Below, one piece after another: positions 1-9,089 of a stretch of DNA of 64,000 nucleotides. Both the position numbers and the translations under genes were made by a program. The notes below the pieces were generated by a model, which saw only the letters and a list, made by a program, of their open reading frames with translations, did not search any database and was not told the origin of the DNA. Position 1 is the first letter of the stretch. Each line of letters starts with the position of its first letter. The DNA lies in contig NZ_MPVN01000004.1 in the NCBI RefSeq assembly GCF_001955535.1, forward strand, positions 62,001 through 126,000, in the 5' to 3' direction. The DNA is from Paenibacillus sp. FSL H7-0326 (GTDB taxonomy: Bacteria; Bacillota; Bacilli; Paenibacillales; Paenibacillaceae).

Positions 1-127
1 ACGGAGGTGTCTAATATAGTAGTGTCTTGATTCATACATTTGATGATTTGATATATAACCATGTAACAAGTGTTAAGGCGAGAAGAACAGGTCTTGATGC
101 GTAGTGATACGAAGGGGAGAGGATTTA

Positions 128-1369
128 ATGGGTTTGTTTGATGACGAATTTTATTCCACCAAAGTATCGAAACGGACCGGAAAATCGATAGGGCGGGTAA
201 GATTCAGCCGTAAGAAATTCTGGCCAAAAACAGTAAGTACATCAGGGTCCTCCTCTCTTTCCATGCTTCAAGTTGCCATTATTAGCTCGGTGATTAGTGC
301 GGTTGTGTCTGTTGGTATATTCGCACTCGTTGCGATGCCGGGGGATGCTCAGACGGCCTTCTCCGGTACTTCACTCAGAACAGCGCAAGGTGATCCGTAT
401 GAACGCATTATTACTGCCGGTGACAAGGTAAGGCCTGCTGTTGTCAGTATTGTCAGCCATCGTGAGATCGACGGCTCGCGCATAGAGGATGCGGCTCTAG
501 GATCCGGTGTCATCTTTAAGATTGAAGGCGATACCGCCTATATTATGACCAACCATCATGTTGTGGACAGCGGAGATAATCTGGAGGCTGTTACTGTGGA
601 TGGGGTATCCAAAGAGGCAAAGCTCATCGGGAAGGATCGCATCAGCGATGTAGCCGTCCTGTCCATTGACAGTAAAGGCATCAATACAACGGTTGAAATC
701 GGTGATTCGAAGCAGATTCGCCGGGGAGAAACCGTGCTTGCGATCGGTAATCCGCTGGGTCTTGGTGGTACGATGACTTCGGGGATTGTGAGCTATACGA
801 ACCGAATGATCCCTGTATCGATTAACCAGGACGGAGTATATGATTGGGAGCAGAATGTCATTCAGACCGATGCTGCAATCAATGAAGGTAACAGCGGTGG
901 AGCGCTGATCAACATGCAGGGTGAACTGATCGGGATCAATACGATGAAGATTGCAGACATGGGGGTTGAAGGCCTTGGCTTTGCGATTCCGACAGAAGAT
1001 GTGATGAAGATTGTGACCGATCTGATGGAGGATGGCCAAGTATCAAGACCCTTCCTCGGTGTGTACACAATTGATCTGTCGAGCTCCTATGCACCGCTTG
1101 ACGAGGAGCAGCGCAAGGAGCTGAAGCTGCCTGATTCGGTAGAGGAAGGCGCTCTTGTACTGGAGTCATCCGGACCAGCGGGCGAAGCAGGACTTAAGCT
1201 GAATGATGTCATCGTTGAATTTGACGGAGAGCCGATCCAATCGACGATGGATGTGCGAAAGTATCTGTATGATAAGAAGAAGATCGGGGATGAGATGGTC
1301 ATCTCTTATTACCGGGATGGGAAGCTGCAGGAAGCAACGGTGAAGCTGACCGATAAGCCGGTGGAATGA
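128..1369 (+). CDS. htrC: HtrA-family membrane-anchored serine protease with PDZ domain
   Basis: A 413-residue HtrA/DegP-type protease expected to degrade or check misfolded proteins on the outer face of the membrane. The cytoplasmic N-terminus is short and basic and is followed by one hydrophobic segment at about residues 45-68. The trypsin-like domain shows the His (TNHHVV), Asp (ISDVAVL) and Ser (GNSGGAL) of the triad, and a single PDZ domain ends the protein (GPAGEAGLKLNDVI). I chose the ATG at 128 because AGGGGAGAGG lies just upstream; a GTG at 104 is in frame but lacks such a site. The nearby CxxH/CxxC gene and rlmH match the neighbourhood of htrC in Bacillus, so the symbol rests partly on position. 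Confidence 0.93.
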   Translation: MGLFDDEFYSTKVSKRTGKSIGRVRFSRKKFWPKTVSTSGSSSLSMLQVAIISSVISAVVSVGIFALVAMPGDAQTAFSGTSLRTAQGDPYERIITAGDKVRPAVVSIVSHREIDGSRIEDAALGSGVIFKIEGDTAYIMTNHHVVDSGDNLEAVTVDGVSKEAKLIGKDRISDVAVLSIDSKGINTTVEIGDSKQIRRGETVLAIGNPLGLGGTMTSGIVSYTNRMIPVSINQDGVYDWEQNVIQTDAAINEGNSGGALINMQGELIGINTMKIADMGVEGLGFAIPTEDVMKIVTDLMEDGQVSRPFLGVYTIDLSSSYAPLDEEQRKELKLPDSVEEGALVLESSGPAGEAGLKLNDVIVEFDGEPIQSTMDVRKYLYDKKKIGDEMVISYYRDGKLQEATVKLTDKPVE

Positions 1370-1426
1370 TAGTGGAATGAGTGGTGAGAGTAGAAGCTTA
1401 GACAGCTGGCTCCTCACATTTTGCTG

Positions 1427-1456
1427 AAGTCCGACATGATGATGTCGGACTTTTTT
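1427..1456 (+). terminator. Rho-independent terminator after htrC
   Basis: A 10-bp perfect stem (AAGTCCGACA / TGTCGGACTT) with a 6-nt loop runs into a T tract. It lies about 60 nt past the protease stop codon. Confidence 0.9.
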
Positions 1457-1523
1457 TATGTGGATCAAGATGTGAAGTCTCATAAGAATTGAATGAAGCT
1501 GCCTAGGCTGAGCTGCAGCTGGC

Positions 1524-1910
1524 TTAGTGGTAGACGACGAAGGCAGTCACGGTGTATGCAGTACTGAAGATACATAGTGACAATGAGCGTAAATACTCTC
1601 TTGAGAGTCGATTGAGTTTCCATTCTTTAAACGCATTATAGGCATGAATCAGGGTAAACGCGAAAAATAGTAAGGCATTTGGCTGTTCCATGATATACAC
1701 GCTAACCATGACAAGAGCCATCGAAATTATCGCACTTGCGACATCTATCCTCTTCAAGGCGGTTGTTTTCTCTATAGGCTCAAATCTTTCTACTTCAAAG
1801 CTCCAGGAGAACAGAAAATAATACAGCGCATTTAGAATAAAGAACGTAACTATCAAGAGAGAATTAAGATCGGAATGGATAGGGCTTCCCTCCTTTCGGA
1901 AATGGATCAT
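1524..1910 (-). CDS. Small integral membrane protein, unknown function
   Basis: A protein of up to 128 residues with four hydrophobic stretches (LLIVTFFILNALYYFLF, a second around ASAIISMALVMVSVYIM, a third around ALLFFAFTLIHAY and the C-terminal end), so probably a four-helix membrane protein. I recognise no family. The start is unclear. The ATG at 1910 has an AGGAA directly abutting it, which is too close. A strong AAAGGAGG lies inside the frame and is correctly spaced only from ATC/ATT codons near 1880. It stands alone on the minus strand between two plus-strand genes. Confidence 0.6.
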   Translation of the reverse strand: MIHFRKEGSPIHSDLNSLLIVTFFILNALYYFLFSWSFEVERFEPIEKTTALKRIDVASAIISMALVMVSVYIMEQPNALLFFAFTLIHAYNAFKEWKLNRLSREYLRSLSLCIFSTAYTVTAFVVYH

Positions 1911-2172
1911 TTCCTATTTTACAATAACTGGAACGGGATTTGAATTATCTGAATGTAGAACGAAGCACAGGTTGGAATAGGATATCTGTATGACATTGGG
2001 TGCCTGCGGGGAAAGATAGGGATAGGTTGGAACAGAATAAACAGATTAAGGGTTTATTTTCTAGGACAGGTATGGTAGAACAGGAGAAGGGGTTATTAAT
2101 TTATGTATTGCATGAAGACAGAGGATGACCCCATATAAGAAAGGCCTCAAGACAGAAAGGATGCTTGAATGA
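1911..2172. other. Intergenic stretch with no recognisable gene
   Basis: About 260 nt between the minus-strand membrane protein and the CxxH/CxxC gene. It holds purine-rich, weakly repetitive sequence (GGTTGGAATAGGATA, then GATAGGTTGGAACAG) but no frame with a ribosome binding site and no clear hairpin. It probably carries the two divergent promoters. Confidence 0.4.
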
Positions 2173-2340
2173 ATGTACACCGTATGTAAAGAGCATGTGG
2201 AGCATGCCATTGATTTGTTCGTCGATGAGTTCGAGGACGCACCGGATATTGTCGATCTGAAGGAAACCGAATTCTCGGATTGGGATCCGCCGGTGAAATG
2301 CTCCGAATGCGACAACAATGCGGAATTTCTGGTCGTGTAG
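2173..2340 (+). CDS. CxxH/CxxC protein (BA_5709 family)
   Basis: A 55-residue acidic protein beginning MYTVCKEHVEHAIDLFVDEF and ending with a CSEC pair near residues 43-46. The N-terminal CKEH (CxxH) and the C-terminal CxxC are the expected metal ligands of the small CxxH/CxxC family that sits beside rlmH in Bacillales. AAAGGA lies about 11 nt before the ATG, and a TGA immediately precedes it in frame, which fixes the start. The function is unknown; a structural zinc site is inferred. The usual neighbour rlmH is here displaced by about 10 kb. Confidence 0.85.
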   Translation: MYTVCKEHVEHAIDLFVDEFEDAPDIVDLKETEFSDWDPPVKCSECDNNAEFLVV

Positions 2341-2385
2341 CATCGTAGGAAGCTAGAGCTTGATGTTCATTATAGGGATGGGAGA

Positions 2386-2409
2386 AGAGCGTATTACTGC
2401 GCTCTTTTT
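2386..2409 (+). terminator. Terminator after the CxxH/CxxC gene
   Basis: The stem AGAGCG / CGCTCT with an 8-nt loop is followed by TTTTTG, about 45 nt past the stop codon. Confidence 0.7.
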
Positions 2410-2506
2410 GTGTTTTATAGAGCCTTGTGCCAAAGTAGTTGCTTTAGCACACGAAATGTTCATTTATTATCCGTTCACGCCAAGCACCCGCATTGATATA
2501 GTATTT

Positions 2507-2520
2507 TAAAAGCGCTTACA
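2507..2520 (+). promoter_or_regulatory. cre-like catabolite-repression site before the galactanase
   Basis: TAAAAGCGCTTACA matches the Bacillus CcpA consensus TGWAANCGNTNWCA at every specified position except the second. It lies 77 nt before the galactanase start, where CcpA binding could repress transcription on preferred sugars. The match is seen; the regulation is inferred. Confidence 0.6.
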
Positions 2521-2597
2521 TAAATTCGATGAGTACTAACTAGGAGCAGCATGGCTGTGCTTTTATTTCGTTGGAATAGAAGATGGGGGATGATTGA

Positions 2598-5500
2598 ATG
2601 GGAAAAAGGATAGGCAGTCTTGTACTGGCTGGGATGGTGGGGTTTACGGGGTTCAGTATACCGGCTGGAATCGCAGGATCTGTGGCACATGCAAACCCAC
2701 ATAATGCGTACCTTATGAATGGCGGATATGAGTCTGATTTCTGGACAGATGGATCATGGAATATCGCTACTGACAATTGGAATACCGTGGATATTCAGCG
2801 GTTTGCCTATCAGGATGACTCCTATATTGAGGGGTTTGAAGGAGAGCATGCCTTTAAATACTGGATCAAGGATACGGCCACTGGGGAGCAGACAATTATG
2901 CTAACACAAACGGTTTCAAGCCTGCCTTCTGGTACCTATGAGTTATCCATTCAATCGATGGGTGGTGATGCTGCAGAAGCTGGCAGCGTAACCTTAATCG
3001 CTGGTCAGGATATGGGGGATGAAGTGCTTACGACGGGCTACAACGAATGGGGGAAGCAGAGTCTGCAATTCATTCTGGAGGAGGAGACGGCGGATCTGAA
3101 TATCGGGGCAATCATCAGCGGTGCACCAAGTTCCTGGGGATACCTCGATCAGGCAGAGTTAAGACAAGTGAGCACGGATACGACGAAGCCGGTAGATGCA
3201 GACATTTTTGTGCAAAAGGTAGAAGGGCTGTCTCCCGACTTCATCAAGGGGGTGGATATCTCCAGCATTATCGCGTTAGAGGAGAGCGGTGTCCAGTTCT
3301 ATAATGAGGCAGGTCATTCGCAGGACATATTTACAACACTGCATGACGCAGGCGTCAATTATGTGCGTGTTCGGATCTGGAACGATCCCTATGACGCATC
3401 AGGCAATGGTTATGGCGGCGGTAATAACGACCTCGCTCGGGCGATTGAGATCGGTAAGCGGGCAACGGCTAACGGAATGAAGCTGCTGGTGGATTTTCAT
3501 TACTCCGATTTCTGGGCAGATCCGGCTAAGCAGAAAGCGCCGAAGGCATGGGAAGGCATGAGCTTGGATGAGAAGAAGGCATCGTTGTACCAATATACGA
3601 AAGACAGCCTGGAAGCGATGCGGAGCGAAGGCGTTGATATCGGGATGGTTCAGGTTGGCAATGAAACGAATGGACAGTTTGCAGGGGAGACGGAATGGTC
3701 ACATATCAGCGAGCTATTTAATGAAGGAAGCCGGGCCATTCGAGAGGTGGATTCGGAAATTCTAGTTGCCCTGCATTTTACGAATCCTGAAACCTCAGGA
3801 AGATACATGCACTATGCGGAAGAACTTGAGAGAAATAATGTAGATTATGATGTGTTTGCAAGCTCCTATTATCCTTTTTGGCATGGAACATTGTCGAACC
3901 TGACAGCAGTCCTGACGGAGGTTGCGGATACGTACGGCAAAAAGGTCATGGTAGCCGAAACCTCATATACCTATACGGATCAGGATGGGGACGGACACGG
4001 TAACACAGCACCAAGCAATTCAGGCCAAACCCTTGAGTATCCTATTACGGTTCAAGGACAGGCTACCTCGGTACGTAATGTCATTGAGGCAGTAGCCAAG
4101 GTAGGGGAAGCCGGCATTGGGGTGTTCTACTGGGAACCGGCATGGCTTCCGGTGGGTCCCGAGGATCAGCTTGAACAGAACAGAACGATCTGGGAAGCAC
4201 ATGGTTCAGGCTGGGCATCCAGCTATGCAGCGGAATATGATCCGCATGATGCCGGGAAATGGTATGGCGGAAGCGCCGTGGATAATCAGGCGTTGTTTGA
4301 TTTTGCAGGACATCCCTTGCCATCACTGAATGTATTCAAATATGTTCATACGGGTGCTGTGGCCCCGATTGTCATCGATGCCGTTCAGGACGTACACCTA
4401 TCGGCTATCGCGGGCGAACCATTCTCATTACCTAGTGTAACAAGTGTGACCTACAATGATGGAACAACAGGGAGCGTGACGGTAACCTGGGATGAGACGC
4501 AGCTGGGTAATGCCATAACAGCAGGCCCTGGCAGCTATGTGATCGAAGGCACGGCAGAAGGCGGGCATAGCGTACAGGCATTTCTGCAAATAAAGAAGAG
4601 AAATTGGATCGTGAATGGAAGCTTTGAACAGAGTGACCGGAGCATGTGGAGTATTACCTATCCGGAAGGTGCAGTACCGCACACGGATTATCAGAACAAT
4701 GCAATGGATGCCAAGACGGGCAGCTACTCGCTGCATTTCTATTCTGCAGATCAGGTGGATTTCAAGGCCCAGCAGACCGTAGAGGGTCTGGAGCCTGGCT
4801 ACTATAATGTGTCCATGAATCTTCAAGGCGGCGATGCGGCGAATTCGGAGATGTATTTATACGTGATAGTGGATGGGAAAGAAGTGAGAGAAGACACAGC
4901 AGTGAATGGATGGGTCCAGTGGAGCACCGCTGAAATCAAGGATATTCTTGTGACAGAGGGCGAGATCACGATTGGTGCAGCCATAAAAGCAGATGGAGGC
5001 GCATGGGGGACCTTGGATGATTTTTATCTGAGCTATGAGCGAGCTTATGAGCCGGGATCGGGGTCAGGATCGAATCCAGACCCAGAGCCAGAACCAGAAC
5101 CGACACCAACTCCACAGCCTGGCGGAGATGCTGGAACAGGGACTGTACCTGTACCTGACGGCTCTGCGGTTGAGAATGGGAAGGGTCAGGACGACAACGA
5201 GAATGAAGCAGACGGAGATGAATCGGAGACAGAGGATGATGAGACTGCTCCCTTCCGAGATGCGTATATAGCAGGCTATCCCGATGGCACGTTCCGCCCA
5301 GGTCAGGCCGTTACCCGTGCTGAGATGGCAGCCATGCTGTATCGGGTCCAGGCTGCAACAGATGGAACAGAGCATGCTGTGATATACAACGACATTGATG
5401 CACTGGGATGGGCAGGCAATGAAATTGAACAAATCACAATGAGTGGTTTGATGTCCGGATATCCGGATGGTACCTTCAGGCCAGAGCGCTCGATTACAAG

Positions 5501-5834
5501 GGCAGAGATGGCAGCGATTGTTGTTCGCTGGGCAGGTCTGGAGTCTAAGCTGACTCAAGGCAGCACAGCCACTATTTTTACGGATGCCATAAATCATTGG
5601 TCTGAATCCAACATCGCATTGGCTGCCGAGGCAGGATATATGATCGGAACAGCAGGCGGACCCTTCCATCCGGATCAGTATTTGACCCGAGCGGAAGCCG
5701 TAACGGTGATTAATCGCGTGCTCGGACGTTCTGGAGTAACCGATGTGCAGCAGCAGTTGTGGACCGATGTTCCGCGAAGCCACTGGGCATACCATGCGAT
5801 TCAGGCGGCTTCAAACCGCATTCCGCAACTCTAA
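2598..5834 (+). CDS. Secreted, S-layer-anchored GH53 endo-beta-1,4-galactanase
   Basis: A 1078-residue exported enzyme that cleaves beta-1,4-galactan side chains of pectin (arabinogalactan). In order: a signal peptide ending near AHA (about residue 32); a carbohydrate-binding-like beta-sandwich (38-195); a GH53 barrel (about 214-605) with acid/base Glu356 in GNETNG and nucleophile Glu454 in VAETSY, plus the DQDGDGHGN calcium-like loop; an Ig-like linker (about 610-670); a second binding module (672-830) resembling the first; a Pro/Glu and acidic linker; and SLH repeats (886 to the end). Each SLH repeat carries YPDGTFRP-TRAEMA or a variant, but the first lacks its usual N-terminal third. GGGGGA precedes the ATG. 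The SLH domains should tether it to cell-wall polymer. The GH3 gene follows 95 nt later. Confidence 0.93.
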   Translation: MGKRIGSLVLAGMVGFTGFSIPAGIAGSVAHANPHNAYLMNGGYESDFWTDGSWNIATDNWNTVDIQRFAYQDDSYIEGFEGEHAFKYWIKDTATGEQTIMLTQTVSSLPSGTYELSIQSMGGDAAEAGSVTLIAGQDMGDEVLTTGYNEWGKQSLQFILEEETADLNIGAIISGAPSSWGYLDQAELRQVSTDTTKPVDADIFVQKVEGLSPDFIKGVDISSIIALEESGVQFYNEAGHSQDIFTTLHDAGVNYVRVRIWNDPYDASGNGYGGGNNDLARAIEIGKRATANGMKLLVDFHYSDFWADPAKQKAPKAWEGMSLDEKKASLYQYTKDSLEAMRSEGVDIGMVQVGNETNGQFAGETEWSHISELFNEGSRAIREVDSEILVALHFTNPETSGRYMHYAEELERNNVDYDVFASSYYPFWHGTLSNLTAVLTEVADTYGKKVMVAETSYTYTDQDGDGHGNTAPSNSGQTLEYPITVQGQATSVRNVIEAVAKVGEAGIGVFYWEPAWLPVGPEDQLEQNRTIWEAHGSGWASSYAAEYDPHDAGKWYGGSAVDNQALFDFAGHPLPSLNVFKYVHTGAVAPIVIDAVQDVHLSAIAGEPFSLPSVTSVTYNDGTTGSVTVTWDETQLGNAITAGPGSYVIEGTAEGGHSVQAFLQIKKRNWIVNGSFEQSDRSMWSITYPEGAVPHTDYQNNAMDAKTGSYSLHFYSADQVDFKAQQTVEGLEPGYYNVSMNLQGGDAANSEMYLYVIVDGKEVREDTAVNGWVQWSTAEIKDILVTEGEITIGAAIKADGGAWGTLDDFYLSYERAYEPGSGSGSNPDPEPEPEPTPTPQPGGDAGTGTVPVPDGSAVENGKGQDDNENEADGDESETEDDETAPFRDAYIAGYPDGTFRPGQAVTRAEMAAMLYRVQAATDGTEHAVIYNDIDALGWAGNEIEQITMSGLMSGYPDGTFRPERSITRAEMAAIVVRWAGLESKLTQGSTATIFTDAINHWSESNIALAAEAGYMIGTAGGPFHPDQYLTRAEAVTVINRVLGRSGVTDVQQQLWTDVPRSHWAYHAIQAASNRIPQL

Positions 5835-5859
5835 TATTCTATGAAAACGCCTCTAATTT

Positions 5860-5917
5860 TTCGGGTAGCCCCTATATCGGATATGTCATAAAATACGCTT
5901 GAGGGAGTCTACCCGAA
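5860..5917 (+). promoter_or_regulatory. Leader inverted repeat abutting the GH3 ribosome binding site
   Basis: TTCGGGTAG at 5860-5868 and CTACCCGAA at 5909-5917 are perfect complements, and further C/G runs just inside them can also pair. The right arm ends inside the AAGGAGG that serves the GH3 gene. A folded leader could limit ribosome access; alternatively the repeat is an operator. No T tract follows, so it is not a terminator. Confidence 0.45.
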
Positions 5918-5929
5918 GGAGGATTCAAT

Positions 5930-8833
5930 ATGTCGAGTACAACACAATATCCATTCCAGAACACTTCCCTTCCACTTGAAGAACGGGTAAATGACTTGGT
6001 TTCTCGCTTCACTTTGGAAGAAAAAGTGGGACTTATGATTCAATATCAAACGGCAGTAGAACGCCTTGGTGTTAAGGCTTATAAGCATGGTACAGAAGCG
6101 GCTCACGGTATGGCTTGGCTTGGTGAAGCAACCGGGTATCCACAGCCGATCGGTCTCGGATGCACGTGGGACACAGAACTCATGCAGCGAATTGGAAGCG
6201 CAATCGGTGACGAAGCACGGGGCTTCTACAAAAAGAATCCGGAGATCAATGGTCTGACCTTATGGGCACCGACGGTCGATATGGAACGCGATCCTCGGTG
6301 GGGCCGTACAGAGGAAGCTTACGGTGAAGATCCGGTGCTCGCCGGTAAACTCGCATCCGCTCTGGTTAAGGGAATGCAGGGTGATCATCCGAAGTATATG
6401 AAAGCGATTGCGACACTGAAGCACTTTATAGCGAACAATAACGAGGTTGGCCGCGGCGATGCATCAGTCAGCATTGATCCGCGTAATATGCGTGAGTATT
6501 ATTTGAAAGCGTTTGAGATTCCGTTCAAAGAGGGCGGCGCTCAGTCCATGATGACAGCGTATAATGCCATCAACGGCGTTCCAGCTAACCTTAGCCCGGA
6601 TGTCAACGCGATTGTGAAGCAGGAATGGGGCATGGACGGATTTGTTGTCAGTGATGCGTTTGACGTATCCGGTACGGTCCGTGATCATGGCTACCTGGAG
6701 ACTTACAAAGAGGCTGTTGCTCGTTCCGTGAAGGAAGGCGGCATCGACAGTATTACAGATGATGGCGAGCTCATTAAGCAGTCGCTTCGTGAAGCATTAG
6801 AGGAAGGACTCCTCAGTGAGAGCGATCTGGATGTTGCACTCCGCAATACGTTCCGTGTTCGCTTCCGTCTGGGTGAATTCGACCCTGAGGAAGGCAACCC
6901 GTATGCGGCGATCGATGAGTCGGTCATTATGCATCCAGAGCATGCCAAGCTGTCGAGAGAAGCAGCGGGCAAAGCCGTAGTTCTGCTCAAGAACGAAGGA
7001 AACATGCTGCCGCTGCAAGCAGATAAGCTGAAGAAGGTTGCCGTTATTGGCCCGCTTGGCGGTACGGTATATCGTGACTGGTACAGCGGCTCGCTGCCTT
7101 ACGCGGTTACTCCGCTCCAAGGTATTCAGGATAAGCTGAGCAGCCATGGCGGTGAAACGACGTTTGCTGGCGGCACTGACCGCGTGAAGCTGAAAGCGAA
7201 GGACAGCGGACGCTATGTGCAGGTACGCAAAGAGGATCAGTCCTCTCTTGCTGCTACGGGCGAAGCCGCTGATCAAGCTGCTGTATTTGAAATGACCGAT
7301 TGGGGCTGGGACAGCCACACGATCATTGCAGAGGACAACGGTCTGTATCTGACCACAGATGATCGTATTGTGAAGGCATCTGCAGATCAGATCTGGGAAT
7401 GGTTTACGAAGGAAATCTTCCTTGTTCGTCCTGAAGGAGAGAATGCCGAGGAAGTTACCTTCTCCACATGGAACGACACACCGGTTACCGTGAACAAAGA
7501 GAGCGGTGAACTGCTTGTCGGAACAGGCCGTGCGGAAGAGACAGCGAACGAGATCAATGTATCCGGCGCCGCTTCTGTGGCAGGCGGAGAAGAGAAGATC
7601 AGCGCAGACATCTTCGAAGTGGAGACGGTGACTGATAAATTCGCTGCAGCGAAGGAAACCGCAGCCGATGCAGACCTTGCCGTTGTATTTGTCGGTAACC
7701 ATCCGCTCATTAACGGTAAAGAAACAATCGACCGTCCGGACATTACGCTTCCGGCATCTCAAGAGCAGCTGATCAAGGAAGTTCTATCCGTCAATCCGAA
7801 TACAATTGTGGTTGTTGTCGGCAGCTATCCTTATGCTCTGAACTGGACGGAAGAGAATGTGCCAGCGATCGTATACACGACCCATGCAGGACAAGAGCTT
7901 GGAAATGCGATAGCGGATGTTCTCTTCGGTGATGTGAATCCAGCGGGACGCCTGAACATGACTTGGTATAAGTCAACGGATCAGCTTCCTGAATTTATGG
8001 ATTACGATGTGATCAAGGGAGATCGTACGTATCAATACTTCCAGGGTGAAGTGCTGTATCCATTTGGACACGGCTTATCCTACAGCTCCTTCCGTTATGA
8101 TGAGATCCGTCTTGATCGGAATACGGTATCAGCAGATCAGGATCGTGAAGTAGGCATTACGGTGCGCATTACGAATACAGGAGATAATGCCGGTGAAGAA
8201 GTCGTGCAGCTGTACGGACATGCGGAGAATTCTCGTGTGAAGCGTCCATTGAAGCAATTGCATGCGTTCCAGCGGGTGCTGCTGCAGCCGGGTGAGTCTG
8301 CCGATGTGAGCTTCAAGCTTCCGCTGAGTGAGATCGCAATCTGGGACGTAACTCGTGAGCGCTTCTGCATCGAGAGCGGCAGCTATACGTTCATGGTGGG
8401 TGCTTCCTCTGCAGATCTGCGAGTGAATGCAGAGCTGAAGGTGGAAGGTGAAGTCATTCCGCCGCGTGATCTGAAGCAGCCAGTGAAAGCCTTCAACTAT
8501 GATGATTACGAAGGTGTACTGATCGGAGAATGTCATGAAGGCGGCAGTGCGGTTGAAGTGAAGGAACAGTCCGGCTGGATCGTGTTCCAGGATGCTGAAT
8601 TTGGTGAAGGTGTAAGCAGCGTAACTCTGCGTGCAGCAGCCCAAACGGCGGCAACAGCCGAGCTTCGTCTGCAAGGTCCGGAAGGTCCGGTGGCAGGAAG
8701 CGTAGAGCTTGAGTCCACGGGAGCACAAGGATGGCGTGATTACACGGTGTCAGTGGAAGGCATGAGCGGACGTCAGGACGTATATATCGTGCTGAACGGT
8801 AAGGCAGCTCTGAGTACGATTCAATTTCAATAA
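5930..8833 (+). CDS. GH3 beta-glycosidase with inserted trefoil and C-terminal FnIII and CBM6-like domains
   Basis: A 967-residue family 3 glycoside hydrolase releasing sugars from the non-reducing end of oligosaccharides. The GH3 N-terminal barrel carries the predicted nucleophile Asp242 in FVVSDAFD and the substrate motif KHFIANN. An (alpha/beta)6 second domain follows and is interrupted at about 400-530 by a segment (SGRYVQVRKE, DNGLYLTTDD) that looks like a fascin-type beta-trefoil. A fibronectin-III-like domain (EEVVQLYGH) and a CBM6-like tail end the protein. There is no signal peptide, so it should act in the cytoplasm on imported oligosaccharides, possibly products of the galactanase upstream. 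Exact specificity (glucosidase, xylosidase or galactosidase) cannot be read from the sequence. AAGGAGG lies 7 nt before the ATG. Confidence 0.9.
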   Translation: MSSTTQYPFQNTSLPLEERVNDLVSRFTLEEKVGLMIQYQTAVERLGVKAYKHGTEAAHGMAWLGEATGYPQPIGLGCTWDTELMQRIGSAIGDEARGFYKKNPEINGLTLWAPTVDMERDPRWGRTEEAYGEDPVLAGKLASALVKGMQGDHPKYMKAIATLKHFIANNNEVGRGDASVSIDPRNMREYYLKAFEIPFKEGGAQSMMTAYNAINGVPANLSPDVNAIVKQEWGMDGFVVSDAFDVSGTVRDHGYLETYKEAVARSVKEGGIDSITDDGELIKQSLREALEEGLLSESDLDVALRNTFRVRFRLGEFDPEEGNPYAAIDESVIMHPEHAKLSREAAGKAVVLLKNEGNMLPLQADKLKKVAVIGPLGGTVYRDWYSGSLPYAVTPLQGIQDKLSSHGGETTFAGGTDRVKLKAKDSGRYVQVRKEDQSSLAATGEAADQAAVFEMTDWGWDSHTIIAEDNGLYLTTDDRIVKASADQIWEWFTKEIFLVRPEGENAEEVTFSTWNDTPVTVNKESGELLVGTGRAEETANEINVSGAASVAGGEEKISADIFEVETVTDKFAAAKETAADADLAVVFVGNHPLINGKETIDRPDITLPASQEQLIKEVLSVNPNTIVVVVGSYPYALNWTEENVPAIVYTTHAGQELGNAIADVLFGDVNPAGRLNMTWYKSTDQLPEFMDYDVIKGDRTYQYFQGEVLYPFGHGLSYSSFRYDEIRLDRNTVSADQDREVGITVRITNTGDNAGEEVVQLYGHAENSRVKRPLKQLHAFQRVLLQPGESADVSFKLPLSEIAIWDVTRERFCIESGSYTFMVGASSADLRVNAELKVEGEVIPPRDLKQPVKAFNYDDYEGVLIGECHEGGSAVEVKEQSGWIVFQDAEFGEGVSSVTLRAAAQTAATAELRLQGPEGPVAGSVELESTGAQGWRDYTVSVEGMSGRQDVYIVLNGKAALSTIQFQ

Positions 8834-8842
8834 ATAATGAAT

Positions 8843-8886
8843 AAGCCAGATTCCCTTTACGATAAGGAGATCTGGCTTTATTTTTG
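8843..8886 (+). terminator. Terminator after the GH3 gene
   Basis: The stem AAGCCAGAT / ATCTGGCTT, extended by TCC/GGA, is followed by TATTTTT. It closes the glycanase unit. Confidence 0.85.
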
Positions 8887-9089
8887 CGTAATTTGAACCC
8901 ATAGCAGGATACCTTTAGCAGCTTGAATCAAAAATATATAGTTTCGAATCCACCTTTTTGATGAATGATAAAATTGATTTATTCTCCCAATATTTAAATA
9001 ATGAGTTTAATTTACTTGGAAGGAGTAATTGGAGTAATATATTCAAATATAACATAGACATGCTATACCGATGAAAGGAAGTAGCCCCT

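Noticed and set aside
1..127. 3' end of a preceding gene (walJ-like) at the window edge
   Set aside because: Only about ten codons before a stop are visible in one frame (TEVSNIVVS), too few to support a call.
5064..5795. Long open frame on the minus strand opposite the galactanase C-terminus
   Set aside because: It is antisense to the SLH repeats, is rich in Cys/His/Arg from reversed Gly/Ala/Thr codons and has no ribosome site. It is a shadow of the real gene.
6797..7762. 321-codon minus-strand frame inside the GH3 gene
   Set aside because: Shadow of a codon-biased gene: it lies fully within a well-supported enzyme, has no ribosome binding site and has an implausible composition.
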